This document shows positions 35,453 through 45,119 of a stretch of DNA of 64,000 bases, one piece after another. Each line of letters starts with the position of its first letter. Position 1 is the stretch's first letter. The position numbers were made by a program, and so were the translations under genes. The stretch spans positions 1,302,001 to 1,366,000 of the forward strand of contig JAUTDP010000010.1 in the NCBI GenBank assembly GCA_033439795.1. Direction: 5' to 3'. Source of the DNA: Sordaria brevicollis. Taxonomy: Eukaryota; Ascomycota; Sordariomycetes; Sordariales; Sordariaceae. The notes beneath the pieces are model-generated. The model did no database searches. It worked only from the letters and a program-made list of their open reading frames with translations, and was not told the DNA's origin.

Positions 35453-38244
35453 ATGGATACCCCGCGTCGTTCAAGATCAATACTGAGGGATCCCAGTCAA
35501 CCCGCTAGTCCATTCAGAGTCCGCTTTGCACCTGGCACCGCTGCCCCCGCTCCCGCCATGCCTCCCAAAAAACGCGCCGCCGACGACAACGACAACAACG
35601 ATGACAACCGCCGACGTTCGAGGCGGCTGTCACAGCCCAGCGCCCGCTTAAGAGAGATCAATGCCGAGTTTGAAAGCGGAGGAGAACAGGAGCGAGACGA
35701 TGGGGACGGGGATGGGGATGACGAGAGGACCCCAGGAAGACCAGCGCCTACTCGAGCCCCCCGCATTGTTCTCAAGAATAATAACAAGAATAAAAAAACG
35801 ACCGTCAAATTGAAGAGGAGCACTACTGCTGGCAAGCAGCCTACCCAGCGTACCACATCTAGCTTGAAGGTCAAGCTCAAGGCACCCGCTCCCTCCTCTT
35901 CGACCGCCCCCCCTCCTCGACCTCAACCTCGTCGTCCTCGATCAGCCTCCAACGCAAGCGCAAGCACGGCCAACGGCATAACAGAGGAGGAGGACCACGA
36001 TGAACAGCAAGAAGACCAACAAGAAGATCAACAAGACGAGGTCGAGATCATCAAGGTGACACCTCGCGCCGCGCCCTCTCCTCGGTCCCCTCGTGTTGCC
36101 AGAAAATCGCGCAAGTCAGCCTCGGTTCCCCCAGCGCCGCCGCCGATTCCAGATTTTCTGAATATCCTATTCACATACAATGCTCAGTGGGTGGCGGATA
36201 TACAATTCAACCGCCTGTCGGTCAAGCCTGGCAAACTGCCTACCCTCGTTTCGAACGACCGGGTCCCCGTCGAGAGAGATCCTGATGGCACCGTCAATGC
36301 CGATGACGATTCTGGTACCCTTGGCCTCACTCTGTTGGGTCGAGTGCGAGAGGTCGAGAATGGTATCATGGATGCTGCCCGCAACGAGTGCGAGCTCTTG
36401 GGTATGGATCCCACCATCTCTGTACAATACGCAGACTGGTCGGCTGGTATACTGGAGACAGCCAGGAACAGGAAAGGCACGACGCTATTCCAACTACGCG
36501 TTTTGCCTAAGAAGGATGACCCAGTTACACCGTTTGGGTTTTGTGATACCGCCAGAGTGCTGCGCAGCCTGCTTGAGGAGCCCGCTGAGCGGTATTTTAT
36601 CACGGTTACTGCCCACCTTCGTATAACTGGGGGATTCCAGCAGCGGCAAAGCACTGTTTCTGTTATGGGCACACCAACACCTTCTAGAGTCACCTCTTTT
36701 ACTGAAAAGCTCGCGCAGTCACAGTCACGGTCGCAGTCACAACCTCGCCAACTCTCCTCCTTGCGCCAGTCCTCTACACCTGCCACGCCCACCATCGCCG
36801 GCTCCAGCACTCCTGTCAGTAGCTCCAGACAGTCGACCGCACCTGCCAGCACTTCCAAACAATCCGTCAAATCGAACAAGAAGAAGACCACGACCAACTC
36901 GATGGTGGAGGAGCTCATGGCGCGCCGCGCACGCGATCGTGAGGAGGCACGCCAGGGCAAAGAACGGGTTACTCTAATATATGAAGATCTGGGCAAGGCA
37001 TGGGGATGTGATAAGGGTCGCGAGTGTAAAAACTACCGCAAAGGCAACGAGTATCACTGGTGTTTTCTTTTTCCCAACTCAAAACACCACTACCCATTAA
37101 CCCCAAGAGACCTCATCGACTGGGCACACGCCATTGCTCACAAGCGCGCCACCACAAACCAGCCTCCAGCCTCCATCACAGGGCGTTGGTTCGACTCTAA
37201 ACACGAGTCCTCCTCCTCATCCTCCGGCACGCAAATGATTCAGCAGTCGAATCTACAGCCATTTCAACAGTTTCTGCCATATGGCGCACCGGGGTCGAAG
37301 CGCGGTGGCGGTGGGGTGGGATATATGCCCATGCCCCAAGTTTTCAACATCAGTCTCCAGAACGGTCACCAGGGTAGTAACAATGGTAACACGCTGCCAG
37401 CTACGGCCCCTATAACCTTCACTGACGTTAGCAATATGGGTATGGGTAATATGGGCAATATGGGTATGGTAGCTGAGCCTACCTTACCTACCTTGCCCAC
37501 CGCGACCGCGACCAGCTCCCGCGCTGGCAGCAGTCGAGTTGGTGACAACGACCCTCTACCCTCCTCCCCTCCACCCTCATCACCGCCAAACAAACCATCA
37601 GAGTCCCTTGTCACCGACTTCATGAAGCAGTTGATATTTCGACACGCGCCCAGAACCAACGAAAACCAGGGTTTGCGTGACGCGCTGTTCAGTATCCAAA
37701 AATCCCTCATATCCGGTCGGCTCTCCCTCCACCACGCGCGCGACCTCCCCAAGCAGTGGTATCTTGCTCATGGAGTTGATGAGGGTATCTATATGGTAAT
37801 CAAGAAAGGGATCAAAGAATTTCTCCATCTCGAGAGGGATTATATACAGCGGTCGTCGTCACCACCACCACCACCACCACCACCACCGCAGGCGGCACCA
37901 GCTCCCAAGCAACAGGCTCCAGCACCCCCGCCACCCGAAACCATAGATCCCAAGTTATTATCACAAGGTAAACCCCATCCGTTTTTTTGATCTATAGCAT
38001 TTGCTAACAGCCGTGTTCACCAGACTCGTCCATCCCCCAAGACTCGCTTTGGCAAGACGTTCATAACCACCGCGGCCCACCCCCCATCGAACAGAACGAC
38101 GATCAAGAACAAGAAGATGACGACGACACCATCTATACCAGCTTCATCAACGATGATGAGGAGACCAATCCGGATGATGGCCCGCGTACCGACTACGACG
38201 ACGACGAGACTGCGACTGAGGCTGATGATGATGACGAGCTTTGA
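35453..38244 (+). CDS. Large transposon-borne protein of unknown function
   Basis: Exons 35453..37967 and 38024..38244, joined across a 56-bp GTAAAC..CAG intron with a CTAAC branch site, encode 911 aa. The first ~225 residues are disordered and highly charged, with basic patches (PPKKRA, RRRSRRL) and acidic runs, as in chromatin or nuclear proteins. A probable globular domain follows at about 230-390 (PDFLNILFTYNAQWVADIQF onwards). Near 505-560 there is a possible zinc-binding cluster, Cys-x5-Cys-x11-Cys-x7-His-His, within GCDKGREC and YHWCF. A third conserved-looking helical domain lies at about 715-800 (SLVTDFMKQLIFRH, LHHARDLPKQWYLAHG). Linkers are Ser/Gln- and Met-Gly-rich, a polyproline run starts near 803, and the tail is strongly acidic. 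I do not recognise the family. Its place inside the terminal repeats suggests an accessory role in transposition, such as DNA binding, target choice or regulation. A passenger gene is the alternative. Confidence 0.8.
37858..37890 (+). repeat. (CCA)n tract coding for polyproline
   Basis: About ten CCA triplets inside the large transposon gene encode a proline run followed by a Pro/Ala/Gln-rich segment. Confidence 0.85.
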
Positions 38245-38446
38245 GGGATTTTTTTACACAAGAGGGGGATTCTACACTTCGATCTATTATTACAGATAAT
38301 AATACTTTTACACTTCTGATGGCAGATTTGGCACTTTTGGCACGTCTGGTACATCTTACACCTTGCGGGTTTTTTTTTTCGTAACTCGACAACGGTCGAC
38401 TTTGAGCATGTTCAAAACAGTACATCTACCATACAAAACAACATCC

Positions 38447-39568
38447 TTATGCGACTGTTCCCGTCGTTGTCAACTCGTGCAGCTGGTCCCCATACAACGC
38501 AACGTAGTCTTTTTCACGGTTATCGACGTCGTCACGGAATGGCACGTTTGCCTGGCGGTAGTGCCCGCGTATGGCATCGACCCGCTGCCCTACCTCCCTC
38601 GCAACCCCCTCCAAGAACGCCTTAAACTCTTCATTGCTCAGCGTATCACCGCCAGCGTGTTGGTATTGCCGTCGTATACAGGCCTTCACATCACTGAAGT
38701 ATGCCTCGATGGGGTTGAAGTCTGGTGAATATGGCGGCAAGAACCATAACAGCACACCTCTGTTGTCGCATGCGGTCTTGATGGCGGGGTCCTTGTGCCA
38801 TGATGCGTTATCCATCACCAATATACTATAACGACCAGGGAACGGGTTCATCTTAGGCAACACCTCCTCCTCCAACCAAGCAATAAAACCGGTCGTATCT
38901 GTTGCTCCCTTATAACACAACACGTCGATGAGGCCATCCACAGTTATTGCTGGCAATAGATGGAACCGTTTCCCCCTGGTGAGCGCACTCTCTGCAACTG
39001 GTGCCATACCCTTTGGTGCCCATCCAGTACGACGAGCACCGTCCCTCTTATCAACACCAGACTCGTCACAGAACACGTACATCTCTGCTGAAAACGTGGA
39101 AACCTTCCTCAACCAGTCTAACCGCAATGGCTCGCTGCGCTGGGAAGCCTTGTGCGCCATCCTCTTGTTGGTCCATTCAGAAGCCTTCAATTGCTTTGAT
39201 ATGGCGCTCGTTGATACATGTATGTCCATTTCAGTGGCCAGATAGTACTGTATCTCATCGAGGTATAAATCGGGCTTGTGGCGAAGGAGCTCGAGAACTT
39301 CCTGTACGACCAACAGTTAGATACCATACCAGGGTACTCAAAGTCTACAGCCATTGCTCACCTCCATGACCGCTGGCGTCAATATTATTGCGTTATATTT
39401 CGAGTTACTCTGGGGGTATAATTTGCCGGTGGTATCGAAGTTTCGTTTTAACCTCCAGATTTGGCGCTCGCTCATGCCAACGGATTGCGCGATTTGACGT
39501 GGATGCTCGCCAGCCGTCAGCATCATGTAGATACTTTGGCGCTGCCTCTTATTACTGCGTGTTCTCAT
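38447..39568 (-). CDS. DD34E transposase (IS630/Tc1-mariner type)
   Basis: Exons 39568..39362 and 39301..38447, with a 60-bp GTGAGC..CAG intron, encode 353 aa. The N-terminus has a helix-turn-helix of the homeodomain-like kind (TAGEHPRQIAQSVGMSERQIWRLKRNF, about residues 20-45), followed by a second DNA-binding helical region ending in KQLKASEW. The catalytic core shows Asp148 (FCDESGVDKR), Asp233 (LVMDNASWHK) and Glu268 (PPYSPDFNPIEAYF). Exactly 34 residues separate the second Asp from the Glu, hence DD34E. Length and motif order are normal for an active enzyme that cuts at the terminal repeats and pastes the element elsewhere. The start is the first ATG in frame. An upstream non-ATG extension was ignored. 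It faces the large gene, so the two are not one transcript. Confidence 0.92.
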
Positions 39569-39689
39569 GGCTATACCGATTATACATCGCGAGAGCTTCA
39601 AAATCCGACCAAAACCAGCAGATTTGGCAGTAAAACCGCGGAGATATTCAACTTTTACGATTCACGATGTCTGTTTTGATGTGGTGTTG

Positions 39690-39745
39690 TGTAAAGGGGG
39701 GTGCCCGTGCAAAGTGGGGACTGACACCTCGATTTCAACACACAG
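39690..39745 (-). repeat. Right terminal inverted repeat of the transposon
   Basis: 56 bp, reverse complement of 35290-35345 with one mismatch. The second CA of the target duplication follows at 39746-39747. Confidence 0.92.
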
Positions 39746-40342
39746 CACAAGGTCGGGTGCCTTGGCTCCTTTTTCGATAGTGAAGAAAATCCGGGTAGAC
39801 AAGTGGGCGAAATCCGAGTGTCCCCAAGACCACTCGTCGGTACAGTTAAAGGTCTCAAAGTCCGACCAGAGCATGTACTGCCCTTCTGCGCTGGGACCCT
39901 TGAGCTTGTCGGTCCAGTAGACGAGGTAGAAAGGGTCGCTTGTGATGTTGGTCGGAGCCATGTGCCATATGTTGGACATGCCGTGCCATCCAAGGGATCC
40001 GACTGGCTCTGATGCTCCCCTGGGTCCCACCATATCGGTGTGGTCCTCCTCGAGCACTTCATCTCTGTCTTCTCCTTTCTTCTCAAGATACCAGGACATC
40101 AAAGGCCGAAATGCTGCGGCCGCCTTGGGGTTCCGCAAAGCAAAGATAATGGGAAAGACGTCGGCTGGGGCATAGGTGTCGTTCCGCGGGAAAACAACGT
40201 CGAACTCAATCGTAGCTGGATATTGTACAATCTCATCGGTTTCTTGACTCTCTTGAGCCAGTACGGCGGAGGAAAGAAGGAGTAAGAAGGCTGTAAGGGA
40301 ATCAAAGCGGCCATTGCCCGAGAAGATACCGGTGGGTATCAT

Positions 40343-42311
40343 GGCGGTTGAGACTGCTGACGACGCGGTGATACCACGTCTCGGCCGAGGATTGTAGAGA
40401 AGTTGTAAAGAGGTCTAGACCAGAATTTGAACAACAGCTGAGAAGGGATGAGTGAGATATATGGCATCAATGGTGCCCGGTTATACGGCTCAGAAATCCA
40501 ACAGTGGTGGAGAGACACCGCCTCCTAGGCACTGCATAGAAATTTCCAAGATTGTTTAGCGCTGACGGTGAATTTAAGGCCTCTCGCTCTTACACTTGCC
40601 TTAAGGGGCAACCCGCCATGCTTGCCTCTTCATTTCCTCATAACTACGCTGTGTCATACTAGTGGCTAGCGCTGTCACTTCAAGGTGACCCTGGAGATCC
40701 TGCGCCAGGCCGCAAGTGATGGAGGCTTCCCATTTTCGCAGAACATCAACGTCTGGATAAAAACTGTCCCAAAGCTGAGGTCAACATGTAATTTTTGGTT
40801 CGAGATTTGAGTCAAGTTGTACCTGATTCAGATCCTCAATTTCAAGGCCGGTCTGGCCATAACCCCATCCCCCGGGGGATAAAGTAGGATCGGGGCAGTG
40901 TGGACAGACGGATAGGTTGCATTTGTTGGCGGTTCGGGGTCCAAGAGGACCCTGCCGGTGTCCCTGAAAGTATAACCTAAAATTAAGGTATGCTTGTCCG
41001 TACAAGAAGTGAGCATTGAGCTAAACAGAAGGCCAACCCTTCCGTTCGCATGTGTCCAGACTTTCACTTCCAACTGACCTCATTTACTCGGGACCAACGA
41101 ATTCCCTTCCATACTACCTTCCTACCACCGCTTAGCTGGACCTCGAAATGTTCCATCCGCCAGTATCAAAGTGACATACGTCTCCGTGCTTTTCTTCAGT
41201 GTCACAACTGCCACGGTCCAGCACGCAAAGCCATAACCCATGGTATCCAGGCTATATCATCCCTAGAATAGTGTCACCGCCATCCTTCTGCTGTCAAGGC
41301 CCAAGCTGACGTCGTACTTACCTTTGGACAGAGTTCAACCGTCTTCATTTGTCGTCTGATTTCAATAATCAACCATGCGTATAGCACCAGTGATTGGTAT
41401 CCGCGGTTGTTATCCCGGCGAGGATCAGACCGGTATTCACACGTGAAAGCCATGGGGAATGTCGCGAACCCGCTCGCTTTGTCACTTCTTGTGAGCTTCA
41501 TACGTCTCTCAATCTACTCGCCCGACTTTTTGGAATAAAGCGGTAGAGCGTTTCCGGTCGTCGGAAGCATTGATAACGAGTGTGAGATTGCGAGAATGCA
41601 TGTACCAACTGCCTTTGTCGGCTTCATCCTCGAGATGTCTCGCGGAGGGGATATGACAACGGGACACACGGTGCGTAGGTTGGAAGATGCGCTGTCAACC
41701 AGAGAAAATGGGACAGGATCGCAATGAAAGATTGAAAATACAAGACTGATGAAAAGTCTACAAGTCAACAAGACTCCAAGTCGCGGTCCGGTGAATGAGT
41801 GGAAGAGATGGGACGGCGGGAACGGTCTGGAGAAGAACCCCGCATATGCATTCGTGGGGTGGCCCTGTAATCTAGCGCTAAGCCCACCACTGTACCTGGG
41901 AACTTTGATCGAAGCCCCTTACCTTGGACACTTTTGCCAATGGATCCTGAGGTCAACCGGACACTCGTCCAGTCCACGGCATGTCTCTTGAGTCAAGATC
42001 ATGAAATCCTAAGTAAAGGCATTAGTAGAAGAAGCTGTTTAACAAAAGTCATGCTACTTCGGTTCGAAGGTAGAAAGAAATACAGTTCGCCTTCGCATGA
42101 AAGCATATGTATATGCACTGTAAGCCATGGCTACGAAGCCGAAGCGCCCAACAACGGATGCCTTTATAAAATGTTTTTCCCAACGGCTACCAAGGCATGC
42201 ATGCCGCGAAGGTAAAGTTTCAGAGAGCGTCGAAAATAAAAGAACATCAAATCGTGCAAACAGAAACATAGAGATGCGTAAGTATCAGGGAGAAAAATTG
42301 CAAAAAGAATG
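40343..42311. other. Intergenic
   Basis: The promoter of the interrupted DUF7136 gene lies at the left end and the 3' flank of tRNA-Leu at the right. Between them only short unrelated frames occur. Confidence 0.5.
42303..42307 (-). terminator. Pol III terminator of tRNA-Leu
   Basis: Read on the minus strand, the tRNA end is followed within a few bases by a run of five T, with a second T run about 10 nt further on. Confidence 0.6.
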
Positions 42312-42429
42312 TGACAACTGTGAGATTCGAACTCACGCATCTTGCGATACTAGAATACACCGCACTTTGTTGTGCAGAAGAACTGTTGGTTCTTGAGTCT
42401 AGCGCCTTAGACCGCTCGGCCAAGTTGCC
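42312..42429 (-). tRNA. tRNA-Leu (anticodon CAA) with intron
   Basis: A 118-nt gene. The acceptor strands GGCAACT and AGTTGTC pair with one G-U, then discriminator A. The D arm is TGGCCGAGCGGTCTAAGGCG, as in other leucine tRNAs. The anticodon stem CTAGA/TCTAG encloses CTCAAG plus one base, giving anticodon CAA. A 36-nt intron (42356-42391) lies one base 3' of the anticodon, the standard position. A long variable arm and a GTTCGAATC T loop complete the class II fold. The mature length is 82 nt. Confidence 0.96.
42356..42391 (-). other. tRNA-Leu(CAA) intron
   Basis: 36 nt between the base after the anticodon and the 3' half of the anticodon loop. tRNA-Leu(CAA) carries an intron at the same place in many fungi. 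Confidence 0.85.
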
Positions 42430-42802
42430 AATTTTTGTGGATTGCTGAAGAGATGGGTGGAAAACAGAACCTAAGTAGCCATGGTCGGTTGCCAAAGTAT
42501 AATAACCACAACCCCAAGCCTACAGCACAGATATAGGTCAAAAAGGCTAGTAGACCCCCCAGGAGGATCAACACCCCAAGCCCAGGTCAACCAAGCGAAA
42601 TGCTAAAGCCAGGCGGCCTTCATCTTTTTTCATACCTCACCCCGCGCTCACTCTCGCAGCGGTTACGCCTTCCGCGGAACTCCCTCGGGTGATTAGCGCT
42701 GCTGGCATTGGCAAACGGGAAGGAGTCAACAATCAAGATCGGGAACGGATAAACGAAGCAAGTAGAAGAAGAGTAAGAAGCAGGGAGAATGAGGTGAAGT
42801 TT
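42430..42802. other. Intergenic between tRNA-Leu and the decayed gene copy
   Basis: Contains the upstream flank of the tRNA gene. No coding frame is supported. The region before 42803 may hold further unrecognisable remains of the neighbouring paralogue. Confidence 0.45.
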
Positions 42803-42979
42803 GTCCGCCGTGAGTACGACGAGTCTATGGGCGACAGGAGACTCCACAACTGAAAGAACTGGATGCGACTTTGCCATTCAAAGAGAAAATACAAAGGGAA
42901 AAGGGCGAGGAGGTCCTCCGGGACTTCAACGAGTTCATGGGCGAAAGGAAACTCCAGGATTGGAAGGGACTTTGCCATT
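42803..42979 (+). repeat. Direct duplication inside the decayed copy
   Basis: The segment 42803-42879 is a diverged copy of 42913-42979. Both correspond to the exon-1 stretch FNEFMG..RKL..W..LC. The upstream copy contains an in-frame stop after its RRLHN equivalent. Confidence 0.65.
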
Positions 42980-43440
42980 TCATTGGGTTGTCGGGGGACT
43001 TTAGGGAGATCCAGGACTGTCGGGAGGTATGTATGGACAGACAAGTGCAACCTGTTTCTTTTTTTCTTTTTTTTCTTTTCCTTTCCCCCCTTCTCTTGGA
43101 CCGAACCCGTTGACGACTAACTTGGACTTACCTTTCTAATTCTTCTTCATAAAGGGCCCTCGAATCCGTGCAAGTCAGCATCCACGACATTGTGCAAGCC
43201 GCTAATATCGTCAAGACCGGAGGCACACTGCGAAGACCGCCGCGGCGATTCAAGACTACTGACAAGCTGATGGAATATGAGAAGCGAGAGGAAAAGACGT
43301 ATCCTCTGTGGGCGGCTGTGGCAGGGTCTCCAGAGCGGGCGTTGCTGAAGCATCACATCTACAGTGAACAAGAACTAGCGGAGATGGCTCAACGAAAAGG
43401 AAAAGCAGAAAAAATTGGGCGGCGGATGGGAGTGGTTTGA
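42803..43440 (+). pseudogene. Decayed tandem copy of the 44100 gene
   Basis: The frame from about 42871 (FNEFMGERKLQDW, GLSGDF, IQDCRE) and the later frame ending at 43440 (VSIHDIVQAANI, TGGTLRRPPRRF, EYEKREEK) match, in the same order, the two exons of the intact gene at 44100. The intron is at the same place (GTATGT donor at about 43026, AAAG acceptor at 43154), but after the acceptor an extra G shifts the frame. The mitochondrial-like leader of the intact copy is missing, there is no convincing ATG, and the FNEFMG segment is duplicated with a stop in the upstream copy. It is best read as a truncated and frameshifted paralogue. Expression of a different splice form cannot be excluded. Confidence 0.7.
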
Positions 43441-44099
43441 GACGAATATGCAGAAGAAGAAGTGGTTCTCGTCACCCCGCTAGGGATAGTCATGGGAATG
43501 GGGATCGGTTTTGCAGACCTGGCGAGTAATGAAGAGACGTAGACGTGGCATGCGAGTCGAGAGAATTTTTGCCCACTAATATACATAGATACCTGTCAAA
43601 ATAACAGCGGTTGTCGAATGGTTTCGTTGTGCGTCCAGTTGGGCAAAGCTATTTTTGGTTGGTGCCAAACGGACATAGGCAAATAGTCCACGTCAAACCA
43701 CCGCCCGTCCGTTTGCAACGGAAGCTCTAGTACTCGTGTGATTGGATATCGACATCTTTTTATTTATATTACGCTTTTTCTTCGTTTCGAATCAATCTTC
43801 TTCCTTCGTGTGCACTACTCGAACTTACCCCATTCCCTTATCCACAGCCTCCTCAACTCGTTGTCAAAACACCAAAACCTCGGGCCATAGGCGAAAGACA
43901 CTGGTATCCTTCCTCACTAAAAAACTTGAGAGTAAACCAAAACCCCCAAACCAAAGTTCATACGATCGATGCAACCAACTCACAGAATCAAAACCCTCCT
44001 AGCAAGTAAGCCACCCCCCTCAAGACACCTGTATACTTATACCTATACCAGTCCCTTATCATCGCTAACACCCTCCTTTCCCAACCGTACCCAGCAGCC
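43441..44099. other. Intergenic between tandem copies
   Basis: Presumed promoter and leader of the intact gene at 44100. Pyrimidine-rich stretches near 43760-43810 and 44060-44099 fit a fungal leader. No other feature is seen. Confidence 0.45.
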
Positions 44100-44937
44100 A
44101 TGACCTTCCTCCAAGCCTTTCTCCCCCGCTCCATCTCTCAACAACCCTTTTACACCTCCCTCCTACGACGTCTGCAACTCGGGTCCAACCCTGCCCGTTC
44201 CTCCATCTCTCGCTTGATCAAACTTCCTCGTGCAAATGGCAGCGGCAGCGGGCATATCTCAACTTCCAGTTTCAGACTGCAGTCTACTACTACCACTGCT
44301 ACTACTGGTAGACCACCCAGCAAATCATCGAATGGCAAAAAGAAGAAATCGAAGAAGAAGAGGTCGAAGTTGACAAAGGAGCAAAAAGAAAAGCAAGATA
44401 ATGCTGTCCGCGAGTTCAACGAGTTTATGGGTGATAGGAAACTTGATGACTGGATCAGACTTTGCCGTGTTATTGGTTTGGAAAGGGAGTTTGAAAGTGT
44501 TCAGGATTGTCGGGAGGTAAGTATTCTTGTTGGGGCTTTTTGTTAAGCATTAATATTGACAAACAAATCAGGCCATCCAGAGGGTGAACGTCAACATCTA
44601 CGACGTTCTCGACGCCCGTAACATAATTCAGGCTGGAGGGGAGGCGAGGCCGACGTGGTTTCGGACCCCTCACGCGCTGTCGGAATACGCCAGGCAAGAA
44701 AACAAATTCTACCCCAGAGAGGCCGTCATCAGCACAGAGCCGGAGGGTGCGATGCTGAAGTATATTCTCAACCCGGGCTTGGAAGAGAAGCGACAGAAAG
44801 AGCGAGAGGAGAAGAAGCGGAAGAGGAAAGAGAAGACGTTGAAGAAGGAGACGAAGCCAAACAAGGCTACCAAGGAAGGTGATTTGAAAGGAACTTTTCA
44901 GGTGAACTCGGAGGAGAGGGGCCAAGATGAAATGTAG
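44100..44937 (+). CDS. Lineage-specific protein, possibly mitochondrial
   Basis: Exons 44100..44516 and 44572..44937, with a 55-bp GTAAGT..CAG intron in phase 0, encode 260 aa. The first ~70 residues are rich in Arg, Ser, Leu and Thr with almost no acidic residues, as in mitochondrial presequences. A lysine-rich patch (KKKKSKKKRSK) follows, then a conserved core at about 100-140 (VREFNEFMGDRKLDDWIRLCRVIGL, QDCRE). Exon 2 continues it with VNIYDVLDARNIIQAGG and a tail of alternating Glu and Lys/Arg that probably forms a charged helix. I recognise no known family. The only relative seen is the decayed copy immediately upstream, which marks a tandem duplication. The conserved core shared by both copies argues that it was a real domain. 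Confidence 0.7.
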
Positions 44938-45119
44938 AGAGGTGGTTATAACATCGCATGTACACACTACCAAAAGAGCTCGGAATACCGGCTGTAATGA
45001 AGTAAAGTTTGCTTAGAACCCGCAGGATATTGCAGTCCAAACTCTAAAATTACCCTTCCTCTATATTCTCCACCATTCTATCACAAGCACAACGCTCTAC
45101 ACCATGCTCATGGCCACAT

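Larger units (their letters stand above)
35290..39745. mobile_element. Two-gene DD34E (IS630/Tc1-like) DNA transposon
   Basis: A 4,456-bp element bounded by 56-bp terminal inverted repeats with one mismatch and flanked by CA on both sides. It carries two convergent genes: a 911-aa protein of unknown function (35453..38244, +) and a 353-aa DD34E transposase (39568..38447, -), with 202 bp between their 3' ends. Both genes are open, and there is no AT-rich RIP texture. With the near-identical ends this points to a recent insertion. Fungal Tc1/mariner elements are usually 1.3-2 kb with one gene and a TA duplication. Here the size, the second gene and the apparent CA duplication differ. Confidence 0.9.
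34940..40342 (-). pseudogene. Secreted DUF7136 protein gene split by a transposon
   Basis: The 5' part runs from the ATG at 40342 to about 39746 and the 3' part from 35289 to the stop at 34940, with the transposon 35290-39745 between them. Removing the element and one CA duplication (39746-39747) leaves 945 nt, which is 314 codons plus stop in one frame. Before the break the protein has a signal peptide (hydrophobic LTAFLLLLSSAVLA) and the DUF7136 opening EFDVVFPRNDTYAPADVFPIIFA. After it come EGVCATPG, a CAHL...PC pair and a hydrophobic C-terminus suggesting a membrane or GPI anchor. DUF7136 proteins are secreted fungal proteins of unknown function. With the element in place, the first part reads into the terminal repeat and stops at 39662 after 226 codons, so a truncated, anchor-less protein might still be made. 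Upstream introns cannot be excluded. Confidence 0.85.

Noticed and set aside
39662..40342. 226-aa secreted protein as an intact gene
   Set aside because: Its last residues come from the transposon end, and the real C-terminal half is found on the far side of the element.
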